Below are positions 1 through 12,390 of a stretch of DNA of 64,000 nucleotides, in pieces. How positions within the stretch are numbered: position 1 is the stretch's first letter; the number at the start of each line of letters is the position of its first letter. Source of the DNA: Phoenix dactylifera (Eukaryota; Streptophyta; Magnoliopsida; Arecales; Arecaceae); assembly GCF_009389715.1 (NCBI RefSeq), contig NC_052396.1, positions 18,124,131 to 18,188,130 of the forward strand, in the 5' to 3' direction. A program made the translations under genes and the position numbers. The notes below the pieces were generated by a model that saw only the letters and a list, made by a program, of their open reading frames with translations, was not told the DNA's origin and made no database searches.

Positions 1-2
1 GT

Positions 3-1871
3 TTAGGATATATCTTCTATGATCCTACCGAACAAAAGGTATTTGTTGCTAGGCATGCCACTTTCTTGGAAAAAGAGTTTTTCTTAGAAAAAGGCAAGGA
101 TAGAAGAATTGAACTTGCTGAAGTTCAAGACCTACAAGGTGAGACACATAATAATCCTCAACCAGATGTACCCATGGAAGAGGTACAACCACTACACACT
201 ACTCCTCTCCGAAGGTCAGAAAGAGTGCGAAATGCACCTGAGAGGTATGGATTTATCATTGAGAATGATGAAGCCCACATCATTGATAACGATGACCCTC
301 TGACCTATTCGGAAGCTGTCAAGAGTAGGGACTCTGACAGATGGCTAGACGCCATGAAATCCGAGATAGATTCTATGTATACAAACCAAGTGTGGACTTT
401 GGTTGATGCACCTGAGGGAGTGATTCCAATAGGGTGCAAATGGGTATACAAGAAGAAGATAGGAGCTGATGGCCAAGTAGAAACCTACAAGGCCAGGCTA
501 GTGGCAAAAGGTTTCAGGCAAAAACAAGGCATTGATTATGATGAAACTTTTTCGCCAGTAGCTATGCTCAAATCTATTCGGATTATGCTTGCTATAGCTG
601 CATACTATGATTATGAGATATGGCAGATGGATGTCAAAACCGCCTTTCTTAATGGTCACCTTGAGGAAGAGGTCTATATGACACAGCCTGAGGGATTTGT
701 CTCAAGAGGGAGAGCAAATCAAGTATGTAGGCTTAAGAAATCCATTTATGGATTAAAGCAGGCATCTAGGAGTTGGAACATCCATTTTGATATGATAGTC
801 AAAGAGTTTGGCTTCATTAAAAATATAGATGAACCTTGTGTGTACAAGAAGACTAATGGGAGTGCTATTGTCTTCTTGATATTATATGTGGACGATATAT
901 TGGTCATTGGAAATGATGTTCCAATGATGCAATCGGTCAAGACTTGGTTATCAAAGAAATTTTCCATGAAAGACTTGGGTGAAGCATCCTATATACTTGG
1001 TATAAGGATCTATAGAGATAGATCTAAAAGGATGCTAGGTTTGTCCCAGTCTAGGTACATTGATAATGTGCTGAAGAGGTTCAGCATGGATGGAAGTAAG
1101 AAAGGTTTCTTACCCATAGGACATGGCATACAACTCTCTAGGAAGATGTCTCCTAAGACATCTGAAGAGAGGAATAGAATGAGTTCTATTCCCTATGCTT
1201 CAGCAGTAGGGTCGATCATGTATGCTATGTTATGTACCAGGCCTGATGTAGCTTATGCCTTAGGTATGGTAAGTAGATTTCAGGCAGATCCCGGGGAGGA
1301 TCATTGGAAAATTGTGAAAAGCATTCTCAAATACTTGAGAAGGACTAGAGATGTTTTTCTGATTTATGGAGGATCAGAATTGAAACTAGAAGGCTATTCA
1401 GATTCTAGCTTTCAATCTGATCCAGATGATAGCAAGTCAATCTCTGGATATATCTTCACTTTGAATGGTGGAGCAGTGAGTTGGAAAAGTTCCAAACAGC
1501 AAACTGTAGCTGACTCAACTACTGAGGCAGAATACATAGCTGTTAGTGAAGCTGCTAAGGAAGCAGTCTGGATGAAGAAGTTCATCACAGAGCTGGGTGT
1601 AGTTCCTGAGATTGCCGGACCAGTCCCAGTTTATTGCGATAACACTGGAGCTGTTGCACAGGCTAAGGAACCAAGGTCTCATCATAGATCCAAGCACATT
1701 TTGAGACGCTTCCACCTTGTTCGAGAGATAATCGAAAGACAAGACGTCAAGATTGAACGAGTAGACACAAAGAACAATATAGCAGACCCATTTACTAAAG
1801 CTCTACCACAGCAGCAATTCAATCGTCACCTCGATTGTATGGGGTTAAAATATAAGGGCGATTGGCTTTAG
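3..1871 (+). mobile_element. Ty1/copia retrotransposon, 3' part of pol
   Basis: This is the C-terminal part of a copia polyprotein. It runs in from the left window edge with the tail of integrase (the FYDPTEQKVFVARHATFLEKE type segment), then reverse transcriptase (WQMDVKTAFLNG, then YVDDILVIGND near 885-915), then RNase H (STTEAEYIA near 1516, then DNTGAVAQAKEP and the KHILRRFHLVRE segment). The visible part looks intact and ends just upstream of a purine-rich tract and an LTR, as in complete copia elements. Gag, protease and most of integrase lie outside the window, so wholeness of the full element cannot be judged. Family assignment is firm. The lineage within copia is not resolved. Confidence 0.95.
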
Positions 1872-1884
1872 TGCAAGTGGGAGA

Positions 1885-4220
1885 TTGAAAGAGTAGATGC
1901 CCTATAAGCCAATCATTTGATGGGTTTCTCTTTGTAATCCTCCAAATCATGTACTTTGACACTCGATATATATCAATAAAGGCATTGTGTTTCATCATTT
2001 GCTGCTTATCTATTTTATTATTGGATGATGAACCCCATAAATTAGGACATTGGTTTTAGGGTTATGATGAGATCATACCAGTGAGACCTAAAATCCTAAA
2101 ATCCTAATTTAGAATATTCCCAGTCAAATTGGTATATTGAGTTGGGGATCAATATTACCGGAAAGACTGGCACATCTTATGTATGCTCAATGTAGAGGGT
2201 GATTGATCTCATAATCACTTGTGTGAGACACTAATACAAAGATGTGGGTGCTCATTAGAGGAATGAGTTCACTGAAATGACCAGCCATGAGAACATCTTA
2301 TGGATTCTTACTTAATTATCAAAAGATGGTTCTCATAGTGGGAGTTGTGCAAGTGATCCTTAGACCTGAGATCACCATGGTACCTTGTGCACTTGAAGCT
2401 ATATTTTGGTTTACCCTCATTCACGACATTGCGTTGTGTACGGGGTATTCTGGATATGGTGGATTTTGTACGAAGGTTGTGAGTAGGTCAACAAGGAATC
2501 AGTCACTTCTAGTAAGAGAAGGTAACATCCTACTTACTCTAATCTTATGATGATTCAAGAAGCCTTTGATCAAAGCAAAATGAATATTAGAAAGAGTTTC
2601 TAATGTTTCATTGTTTGAATTATCATATAAAAGATTGAGAGAGACATGAATAAGTGATTGAGTTTGATATTGATCCATACTCGAGCACTTATTCAGGATG
2701 TAGTATGACTGAGGGATTGAATTGCACAGTAACTTTCCACTGAAGGGTATGTTTGGATTTGTCCAATACATTCCTCATCTTCCGGGTAGACATGATACGT
2801 TGCTAGACGTCAATCATGTCTTGTGGGTTGATCGGATCAAAGAGTTTGATTAGATCAAAGCATCAGAAAGGTTCTGATTGCTAAGTCAGGTTTAGCACTA
2901 AATTGAACCTAAATTGGATTAGAGGTATTCTAATCAGGTTAGGTCAACTTGCACCTGCACCTACTGCTGGCTAAGATAAGGAACCCAATGGGTCACACAC
3001 AAGGGAATTGATCAAGGGTCTAATTGGATTAGATCATGTTTGCAAGATGAACATGCTAGCACGTGTTGCAAACCCTAGCTCCTGATTCGAATTAAATTCG
3101 AATATGATTCTTAGATTAGGTTGATCTAATATGATTAGATCATGACCTAATATGGGTTAGCCAAGAGTTGAAACCCATTTGGCTTTAATTAGACCTGATT
3201 TGATTAGGTTTAATGTTTTCTTTAAGTTGGTTAAACCCAATTGGATTGGGTTTGATAGGGCCTTCACTTCTGGACCATTGGATCGCTTCCTGGATGAAGG
3301 ATCTGGTCCACTGGTTGGCGCCTTCATCTGGACCATTGGATGGCTTCCTGGATGAAGGATCTGGTCCATTGGTCAGCGCCTGAATCTGGACCACTGGATG
3401 GCTCTCTGGATAAAAGATCTGGACCGTTGCTCAGCGCCTGAATCTGGACCATCGGTGATGGCATCTTGCTTCTGGACCATTGGATGGCACCCTGGATGAT
3501 GATGCCCTGATCTGGACCATTAGATGGTGCCTAGATCTGGACCATTGGCTCTGGTTCACTGCATTTGGGCCCTTGGATCATCAGGATTTAAGAGGAAGAT
3601 GTGAGAAAGAAGTTGATACACCCTTCTCCTTAGCACCCCATCATGATGGGATGCATCTCTTGGCACATGCCTCATCATGATGAGGTGTGTGGATGGGATG
3701 CATCCCTTTATGATGCATCCCTCCATCTCTTATAAATAAGGAGGTGCCTTGGGGTTCTAAAGATCATCAAAGAAAAAGTCTCTCCTTCTCTCTCCCTTAT
3801 CCCTTCTTTCTTACAAGCCTCTCTCTTTTGTCCTAACCCAAGACAAGAGGGTCTTCTTTAGGACAAAAAGGCTAGTGAATGTTTTAGAGGTAGAAAGAAA
3901 GAAGTGAAGGAAAATCAGCCAATTAAATCCTTTGGAAGGATTGAACAATTAGAATCAAGTTTTGGTGGAGCTAGAGTCTTGAACCCATTCCTGTGTGGAT
4001 CAACATCGGAGGGTGAACATTTGGGCACCTTAGGACATCTTCAGACATATTGGATATAGCGTGATAGGTATTCTTCTATACCAAGATTATATTTTCTACA
4101 TTATTTGGTTATACTATTAAGGTGATCTTGGCTTATTAGGGTTTCATATAATGGGTTTTATAAGAAAATTTTATAATCCCGTATCTTCCGCTGCGCCCTA
4201 GGGCACTGGGAAACCCTAAC
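1885..4220 (+). repeat. Long LTR (about 2.3 kb) of the copia element
   Basis: A purine-rich tract (AAGTGGGAGA) follows the pol stop, and the next sequence begins TGAAAGAG. A TATA-like TATAAATAAGG near 3730 is followed by a likely transcript leader with CT-rich sequence. The likely end is CCCTAACA at 4220, because gypsy integrase-like coding sequence on the other strand starts at once after it. The left edge could be off by a few bases. No host gene is visible inside, and short reading frames here look like chance. Confidence 0.7.
3265..3560 (+). repeat. Degenerate tandem repeat inside the copia LTR
   Basis: At least seven copies of a TCTGGACCATTGGATGG-like core recur at uneven 22-60 base spacing, alternating with GATGAAGGATCTGGTCC and CAGCGCCTGAATC segments. 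The array lies 170 to 460 bases upstream of the TATA-like box, the U3 position where LTR enhancer repeats often sit. A regulatory role is inference only. Confidence 0.75.
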
Positions 4221-6240
4221 AGGAGAGTGTGCAGCAAAAGAGTTGCCAGGGATTGCAACCAAATCTTTAATATTAAGAGTAAGGCTATAACCAAAATTAA
4301 ATGGAAAGTCAATAGCATAGGCGTTAGTGCCATCCTCGTGCAACACCCTGAATGGTCCGATACTAAGAGACTGCAATTCCTTAAGACGGATTATTACGTA
4401 ACCCCAAGTTGAAAAATTTTTAGTATGCTTGTGAGAAGCAGCTTGCACCTTAGATTAAGCAGTACGTGCATGAATACCCTTATGGATTTCTTGACGCAAC
4501 TCATGGATGTGCTGTGCTAGTGCATGTGCAAACTCGAAAATCCTAATATGAGGTGACATGGACAAGGAATCTGGAAATTTCTTAGCCTTGTAACCATGCA
4601 CTACAGTCAGAGTGGACCGGTCAAACTCTCTCTCTGACTGTGCAACTGATATTGGTGTAAAGCGGGTGCATCCTAGGGTATTAGGTCCTTCATCGCATTC
4701 TTCCTCAATGTCCTGAATGTCATCGAGGTTTGGTTCATAAACTTACTCCTCCAAGTCATTTATGTCACGTCCCTGCTCTTGCTGAGCAATAACGAGAGAT
4801 TTGTTAGCACATTGGGAGGTAACGTGTCCAAAACCTTGGTATTTATAGCACTGAATTTTGAAATGTGGTTTAGAAGGCTCTTCAAGGATTGTCTTGTCTT
4901 TAGTGTCTCGGCTTGAGACAGGGGCAGTAGGAGGGGGTCTAAGGGTAAAGAACCCTACAGAAGGTTTGGACCCTGAGGAATTAGGGCCCGTGGAAGTGCT
5001 CCATATGTCAAGGCACCTTATAAATGTGGACTTAGTGTTCCATCAGTTAAGAAGATCGTCTTGGTAGTTATGGGATAGGTATTTTTCTTTAAGTCTCTCT
5101 TTCATCTCTACCAATCAGTTATTACATGTTGATGTCTCCTAGTGAACAGATGTTCGGTGCTTTGCCAGAAAAGTTTAGCTCGACCGATGAGTTTCATTCT
5201 AGTGAATCGAACCTTCTTCTCTTTAGACAAATTATCCTACTCAAAGAAGTGGCCCATTTGATGCAACAGTCTGAAAAGACTTTCGGGTCAAGACGACCGT
5301 CAAAAGTGGGGGCTTCAACCGTAATGCCTCCCATTACATCTTCATCAAGGTCACGAGGTTCTCTGGGCTCTATGTCTAAGGGTAAAGAACCCTACAGAAG
5401 GTTTGGACCCTGAGGAATTAGGGCCCGTGGAAGTGCTCCATATGTCAGGGCGCCTTATAAATATGGACTTAGTGTTCCATCGGTTAAGGAGATCGTCTTG
5501 GTAGTTAGGGGGTAGGTATTTTTCTTTAAGTCTCTCTTTCATCTCTACCTAATCAGTTATTACATGTTGATGTCTCTTAGCGAACAGATGTTCAGTGCTT
5601 TGCCAGAAAAGTTTAGCTCGACCGATGAGTTTTATTCTGGTGAATCGAACCTTCTTCTCTTTAGACAAATTATACCACTCAAAGAAGTGGCCCATTTGAT
5701 GCAACCAGTCTGAAAAGACTTTCGGGTCAAGACGACCGTCAAAAGTAGGGGCGTCAACCCTAATGCCTCCCGTTACATCTTCATCAAGGTCACAAGGTTC
5801 TCTGGGCTCTACATTATGTCGGTAGCCTCTATCAATATTAGGGAAGGGACTAGGTCCTCTAAGGCAAGGGTAGGCATGATGATCACCTAGGACAGACCTA
5901 TTATCAAAATTGCCCTGCCGAACAGAGCCTTGTTTTTCTAGGATTTGTTCTAGAGTTTCGTCCCCTTCAAGACCCAGTAAATGGGAGGCACTAGCTTCCT
6001 TGGATTCAATAACCCTCTGAAGTGAAGCCTCAATTGAATCAAGTCGGGCATTAACCTGGGTGGACATTGTGGTTAGGTCATGAATTTGGGCATTGTTGGC
6101 TTGGACTTGGGCATTGGTGTTTTGAACTTGAGCATTAGTGTCTTGGATAGCTTTTAATAGAGCTTCGATTTTGTAATCCATATCTAATTGGGACTCAGAA
6201 TGAGATGCGACACGATCACTACGTAGATGCATAAAATGAA
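4221..6240 (-). mobile_element. Ty3/gypsy internal region, broken and internally deleted
   Basis: On the minus strand a gag reading frame lies at about 5549-6232. It has an N-terminal coiled stretch rich in NAQVQ repeats, then the gag core typical of plant gypsy elements (APTFDGRLDPKVFSDWL, then FFEWYNLS). A degenerate zinc-knuckle-like segment lies near 4805-4865, and an integrase C-terminal segment (GPFRVLHEDGTNAYAIDFP, then LNIKDLV) at about 4225-4450. Protease, RT, RNase H and the integrase core are absent, so this is a defective, deleted element with several breaks. Its integrase end stops exactly at the copia LTR, so the copia element probably inserted here. Confidence 0.85.
4941..5814 (-). 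repeat. Tandem direct duplication, period about 437 bp, in the gypsy gag region
   Basis: The segment starting AAGGGTAAAGAACCCTACAG at 4941 starts again at 5378, and the two copies run in parallel with few differences until about 5378 and 5814. The duplicated stretch is part of the gag coding region of the fossil gypsy element. Confidence 0.9.
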
Positions 6241-8231
6241 TGAAGATATGTATGATCCTACCAACTATAGAGATTCCTAAGTAGACCTAATGCATGAAAG
6301 TGATGTCTAAAGTGCAACGATATGCTCAATATAATCGGAAGCTAACTTTAGCAATTAAAATTGGTTTAGTAATAAATCCAGGTAAGTAGTTGCAGTCAAA
6401 TGGTACTAGTTTTCAGTGTTGCAGGGCTGCACATAGCCTCGAAGAACTCTTAAAGATTAGGTACCTTACAATTAATAGCAAAGATAGACCACTACTAAAA
6501 TTTTGGTATTGTTTGGAGTGGATATGTTGAATTTTCAGAAAGCAATACCAATAGAGCACATAAAAGTTAATTAATTCTAAATTTAGACAAACAAATAAAA
6601 TTTGCAGTAAGAAAAGAAGCCTGACTTGGGCTGGGGCGACGATCAAAGTACGGTAAGCCGGCTCGTCAAGTGGTGCGAGGAGTGGAGAGGAAGGTGTTGT
6701 GTGGGCCTGCAGTAGAATAGGGCCTATTGGGCAAAGCAGCTTGGGCCCTAAGTTGGCGCAGCCCTGTTGATTTGGCCCGTGAGAAGAAGGGGTCTGCGGG
6801 TTGGGGTGCTAGGCTTCTGGTATTTGGGGCCCAAGGGCTTGTTGCAAGGGGAAGCGGGAGGATGGGAGGTGATTTTGGGTGAGCTGGGCCGGATTGAAGG
6901 GCTGCGGCCTAATAAAGTGGGGTGTGGGGTGGAGGTGAAGTCAAGTCACAGGTTTGGGAGGCCCGAAGAGGGAGGGATGTGGAGTGAGGGGGGAAGGGGT
7001 TTGGAAGGTGCGGTGGAACGGGGGGAGTGGCGGCGGCGGCTCGGAGAAGAGGGGGCGGCGGAGGGACAGTGGGATGTGTGCAGGGTGGGAAGGGTGGCGG
7101 TGGAATAGGGTTCGAAGCCGAACCCTTGATTACATGGAGGGGAGCGGACGATGGAGCTCTGGCGGTGGCGGGGAGATGAAACAGAGGGCGGCGAAAGGAA
7201 GGAGGTGCGTTGTAGTGGAGGTCTCGGGCAATGGCAGAAGGTGGACGGCTTGGCGATAGAAGATGGGGCGGCGAGCGGCGGCGGAGGATGGAAGCAGCGA
7301 CGTCGGAGGCGGCGCTACGGTGGAGGCGGAAGCGGCGTACGATCAGGGGAGGAGAGGCAGAGGCACTGCAGCGGTGGAGTTGCGGACGACCAAAGGAAGA
7401 AGGTGAAAGGTACCCTTTTCTTTCCTTTTTTTTTTCTTTTTTTTCTTTTTTTTCTCTCTTTTTTTTCAACTCGGATCCTTTAGAATGCGGGTTATCGGGT
7501 GTGACCCGCTTCGGTAACCCGTTAAGGGTCCATCACGTGCAAGTCACGTGCATCACTTTCTTTTGTTTTTTTTTTTTAACCTGATTGGGTTCGAGTTAGC
7601 AGGCGCACCCGCTTCAGGAACCCACTACGGGTTCGGCTCCATCATGGGGCTTTGAGGGGAGGAGGTTGCAGGTGGTTACCTGCTTCTGCGGCGACCGGTG
7701 CATGGGGGGTGGTGGCGGTTGAAGACGATGGGGGCACTCGAAAAGGAACGGCGGTGTTCCTCTTCCACGGGATTCAACCACGGGCAGCGGGGCGTCGAAG
7801 CACGGCGTTGAAGGAGGAGTTTTTCCTCGGATCCGAGCGACGGTAGCACGAGGCGGCGTCGGGTGACTCGGGATCGGGCGTGTCTTTCTCGCGTCTGATC
7901 ATCGGCCTTATTCCTTGGGCGCCGTCGGGTTTGGGTTTCAGCCGAGGCTAGGGAAGCGATGAACCCCTCCTCGGCCAGACGAGAGGCTTTGGACGGCCTT
8001 GTCCAAAACCCTTCCTTCTTTTTTTTTTTTGTGTGGGAACTGAGAGAAAAAGAGAGAAAAGAGGGATCGAGGCTTTGGCGACAGGGGCAAAGCCTGCCAA
8101 AGCTCTGATCCAAGCTAATGCAGGACGGAGGTAGGGAAGGAGAGACAGAGAGGAAGAGGAGAGGGGGAAGGAGAAGAGAAGGGAGGAGGAGAAAGAAGAA
8201 AGAAGGCTAATTTTCGTTCATCGTTCATGGA

Positions 8232-8283
<52 letters not shown>

Positions 8284-8392
8284 GTATATATGTATATATA
8301 TATATATGTATATATGTATATATGTATATATATGTATATATGTATATATGTATATATGTATATATATGTATATATGTATATATGTATATATG

Positions 8393-8427
<35 letters not shown>

Positions 8428-8891
8428 GTATATATATGTATATATAGGGTCACAAAATAACAAATAGGCCTCTACAAATAAGACAATTTCTAAAAGGCCT
8501 TAAAATGACAATATGCAAATAAATCCAATCAATATAAAATAAATCTAACTAAAATAAATCAATCCAAAATAAATCAGGCTGGCTGAATTGGCTGGGACAC
8601 GCTGAGCTGGTTGGATCCTATGGCAACCGGCTGACCTGACATTGGTATCTGCACCAAAAAGTTTTAGTAGTGTAGCTAATGATAAGTTGGGCATGATGTT
8701 GGATTTTAGATGCTCTATACTCCTTTTTTTTTTATTAGCAAATAGAATTGAACAAATTTTACCATGTTATATAAAAGAATATTGTTATCATGAGCTTCGT
8801 GTTATTGTGGGCAATATCCTACGGTAGCACGGCTATATTACGCTTCGGATCTAAGGCGCAACAAATCATGCGCCAGATCCGGGTCGTAACA
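6241..8891 (-). mobile_element. Probable leader and 5' LTR of the gypsy element
   Basis: Upstream of gag on the minus strand there is AT-rich leader-like sequence to about 6620, then a GC-rich, low-complexity stretch to about 8110, a purine-rich block and a microsatellite. At 8891 the minus strand reads TGTTACGACCCGGATC, a typical gypsy LTR start, with TATATAA about 115 bases in. I could not fix the LTR/primer-binding-site boundary. The long GC-rich reading frames here have no recognisable domain. Confidence 0.5.
8234..8447. repeat. (TA)n / TATG-type compound microsatellite
   Basis: About 45 bases of pure TA are followed by TATATATG and TATATG variants. The reading frames through it in all directions are tandem IY/YT peptides and are not genes. 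Confidence 0.98.
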
Positions 8892-9829
8892 GTTGTTGTT
8901 TAAGATAGTTTTGTAAAAGTTACATTAGCTTGCTAAACATAAAGAATATCTTGTTTAATTCAGATGAAGAATGTTTTTTTGGTAAAGAGATATATCACTA
9001 ATATTCTCTCTCTTATGAGAGAAGCAACGGTCATTATAATAGTCGATTTTTTTAAAAAAAATTATATCTAATAAATTCAATTCTGGCGCATCTGCAAATG
9101 AGGCAGGTATTATATCAATCATAACGGAGGCAACAACGACGCATCCATTTCGTTCGCTCTCTCCATCCGCATCCGTGGATAAAAATGGATGAAGTTAAAG
9201 TAAATTACAAATAAGTGATTAATGTCGGAAGCCAGAGTGGCTTCCGATCCCCATGACTCGCTCTTATCACTGCAGTAATAAAGATTTCTCTTGCTCTTGA
9301 TATACATTGTTGAAGAGATAATAGTTTTACTTTGTAGTTTTGCCATCACTTACTGTTAGATTGCCCTTAGTTGATAAACATCTTCTGATCATTAACTGGA
9401 TCCCTTATGATGGATCTCACCTCTGATTCAAAGAAGAATTTCAAGAGAACCCAGCTTGGGTAGGAGGTCAATTAAGAACATATTTTTTAAAGTACCTGAC
9501 CGTGATCCTAGTCAAAGCAGATCACGATTCAATTAGTACAAAACTATATGCAAACATATAACGCATTGTATTCCATCCAATATCTCAAACAAAGTTTGTT
9601 TGGGAGAAAGTATGATTAAGCTATCGATATGGTGACTTATTTACATTGGCCTTCATGGATTATTGGCTATGCTTATTTTGAGAAGACATTAACTTTTAAG
9701 TTTGGCCAAAGCTTGAAACCAACTTGAGTTTAGCTTCATACATAGCTTGATTTAAGCCCACCTCAATTTAAAAGTGTCAAGTTCTTCTATTTTATTATTT
9801 AGAGAAAGGGTCACGTTAGCGTAGTATTG
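8892..9829. other. Intergenic, nothing recognised
   Basis: AT-rich sequence with no reading frame or RNA gene that I recognise. It begins at the outer edge of the gypsy LTR-like end. Confidence 0.6.
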
Positions 9830-10134
9830 TTCAAGGATGACTCGGCTACAGTGGCATGGGTACACCAATGGCATGGGTAGCTGCCATCCATTTTGCTCCG
9901 AAATATTTGAGCCATAGTAGGTGGAGACGTTACCTTACAGGCCAAACATGCCTACAAAAAAGCCAATGGAGCTACAGATTGGATAGCCTTGTATGTGGCC
10001 GACCACTCTTGGGGAGCTTTCTGAATTGGTGAGAGAGAGGTGTCTAGAGCGTTCCAAAACTAATTATTTTTTAATTTTTTTTGATATATTCATACTAGAA
10101 GTGTATGAGTCATCTATTATAACAAAAAAAAAAA
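9830..10134 (+). mobile_element. LINE (L1 type) 3' end, RNase H remnant with A-tail
   Basis: The plus strand encodes a decayed C-terminal RNase H segment. AYKKANGATDWIALYVADHS at about 9949-10008 matches the last conserved block of the RNase H domain found at the end of plant L1 elements, and the same block recurs three more times in this window. An A-run at about 10122-10134 fits the element's poly(A) tail. Stops lie upstream of the block, so it is dead and 5'-truncated. The 5' edge is approximate. Confidence 0.7.
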
Positions 10135-11325
10135 GAGTCAAGCCTCTTATGTACAAGTATATATAGGAAAAAAAAAAAACCAAATCGATTGCAGAGATAC
10201 GGTGGCAAAATATATAAATTGTTCAATCAGTAAAGAGGCCGTGATACACCTCAAAATAGGCCTCTGTTGATAAGGTAAATCGACAAATGAAAGCTTGCCA
10301 CCTAGCTATGAGTTAACCATTAAAAACTTACCATGTTGTCAACCCAAATGAAGAATCCTTCGCATTTCAAACTCTTTCCTTATTTGGCAACAATTTAATC
10401 GTGATCGCTAACTATTTTCTAATAAATACGATATCCAAGCAAATCTATGCGGCCAAGAAGCATAGGCGTGATTTGTGTGTGAGATACACAATTTGTTACC
10501 AAATGAACTAAGTGTATAACTTTGGATTACTCTGTGGCAGAATGCGACTCTCACCTATATATAGTATTTCCGAAGGTTCTCCAGGTAAATTTTTTTTTGA
10601 CTCTTTTACACTCTCTCTTTACCTCTCTCAAGCCTCTTGTTCCTTAAAAACTATGTTTAACTTAAGCATCGGAAGATTCTCTATTGGATATGCTCCAATA
10701 AGTAGACTTCGTTGTTTTCGTTGTTTAAATTGGAGTTAGAGTGTCGACCGAAGCTCTTCCTCTGCCATCCAACGCCAACTTGTGAGCGCAACGGCCACCG
10801 AACCATCCCCACGAAAGCATGCAACAACTCCATCCAATTTCTCCAATCCGGAGGGCAAATGAGGCGAGATCTCCGACAATCGCAACTCGGCGTCTTGCGC
10901 CGGACCAGCAGCAACTTTCCTCTTCGTAGGAATGGGTGATAAAAGTGAGTAATCCACAATTTTTAGAACATTGGATTTTAGAAAAACAAGCACAATTTTT
11001 AGAGGTTTGTTCTGCGAATTGTAATGCGACCGCAACCCAAAAGAACCAGTACATCAGTTCAACTAGTATGGGAAAAGGCATATACAATAGTATCAAGATA
11101 AACAAAGAATCAATGGACTTCAAATGGACCACTTTACAGTTCAGTCTTTTTTACAAAGAAGCAACCCTAGAACAATTATCTGATCTACTTGACAGTATAA
11201 CTTCAAAAAAGTTGCACACTGAACTCATGACACCCATGTCCCCGCTTAAGAGAGTTAAATAGGTTCCAACTCATAATTACACAAAACTGACTGATAAAGG
11301 TGTATTGGAAAAATATATGCCAGGA
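10135..11325. other. Intergenic and PUB4 3' flank
   Basis: Mostly AT-rich sequence. A short GC-richer island at about 10740-10930 gives overlapping frames on both strands, but none has a recognisable domain. The part next to 11326 should contain the PUB4 3' untranslated region, because PUB4 is transcribed leftward. No clear poly(A) signal was singled out. Confidence 0.5.
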
Positions 11326-11385
11326 TCATCCCCTCCCTGCATTGCCATAACGTTGATTTCGGAAATAGCTAAGAAGAGCGTGTGC
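11326..11385 (-). CDS. PUB4: Terminal 60-nt coding exon of PUB4
   Basis: The minus strand reads TTTGCAG, then 19 codons for AHALLSYFRNQRYGNAGRG and a TGA stop. This joins in phase 0 to the donor at 19115/19114, where the upstream exon ends AKEK. The ending matches the conserved C-terminus of PUB4 proteins, which is why this distant exon can be assigned. Without it, reading through the donor would end the protein in an unrelated 23-residue tail. Confidence 0.88.
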   Translation of the reverse strand, partial: AHALLSYFRNQRYGNAGRG

Positions 11386-12291
11386 CTGCAAAGCGAGATT
11401 CACATCTTAGGATCTTCGTCAACTAATTTAATGAAATGATTTAACTAGACTTCACACAGATGGAAGGAATAAATAAATAAACAAATAGAAACAATGAAAA
11501 TGGAAAGAAGATGGGTAACCATCCATTCATCCTTTTTTTTTTTCAACTCGACGAACTGCCCTCCAGGCAAAAAAAATTTAACAAAAGAAGTTTAATTTTG
11601 CACACCCTTCCTATAACTTGAGAGCACTTCCCAGGCAGAAAGCAACAAGGTCTACAAAAACAAGATTACAAATTTGAGGGACAAAACCCAACCTCCACAC
11701 CAAACTTAAGTACAGTCGAATACACCAGCACAGCTGTCTCAATTTATCCACATGCAATGTTTATCAAACAAGACCAATTTATATTCCTACATTCTATTTA
11801 CAACGACAGAGTTTTAAGTCTTAGGGATATTTTAGAAATATTTCGTCTAACAATTTTTTGTGCCCACGCGACCATGGATCCACTTACAACCAGTCTCTAG
11901 CACCCTGCAATAGGTTTCCCTGATAAAAATGGCAGCTTTTCCTAATCTGTGTTTCTCACAACCTACCTCTCTTATTATCTGACCTTCTAATCCTCTTTCA
12001 ATCAACTCTCTTGCGATTAATGGAAATCATAAATGCACATATAAAAAAAATCCTCCCAATCAAGGTTGTAAGATTCTGTTGAAATTGCTCCATTTTGTCC
12101 GGGGCCAATCTGAAAATGATTGAAACTTTCAATCAGTTTCAGCTGGTCTTGGCCAGTTTCGGCAATTTCAGCCAAAAATGACCGAAACTGTTATTTCCTA
12201 TTTTTTTGTCTCCTTGCAGTAGGATTGCTGTTATAAAGCCACTCAAGTCTCTAACCATCCAGATAATCTGATTATGTGTAATTAAAAATTA

Positions 12292-12390
<99 letters not shown>

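Noticed and set aside
6767-7584. Long Gly/Arg- and Pro/Ser-rich frames on both strands
   Set aside because: GC-rich low-complexity sequence within the probable gypsy LTR; all frames stay open by composition and no domain is seen.
7676-8113. 145-residue minus-strand frame
   Set aside because: Ser/Arg-rich, no domain, and lies in the LTR-like region.
8115-8467. Four overlapping frames of tandem IY/YT peptides on both strands
   Set aside because: They are translations of the TA/TATG microsatellite.
8636-8660. TTGGTATCTGCACC as a possible primer-binding site of a plus-strand LTR element
   Set aside because: No coding sequence follows on the plus strand, and the match to initiator tRNA is partial.
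10681-11132. Several overlapping frames on both strands (the best is a 99-residue minus-strand frame)
   Set aside because: No recognisable domain, no consistent frame and no splice partner seen; left as unassigned intergenic sequence.
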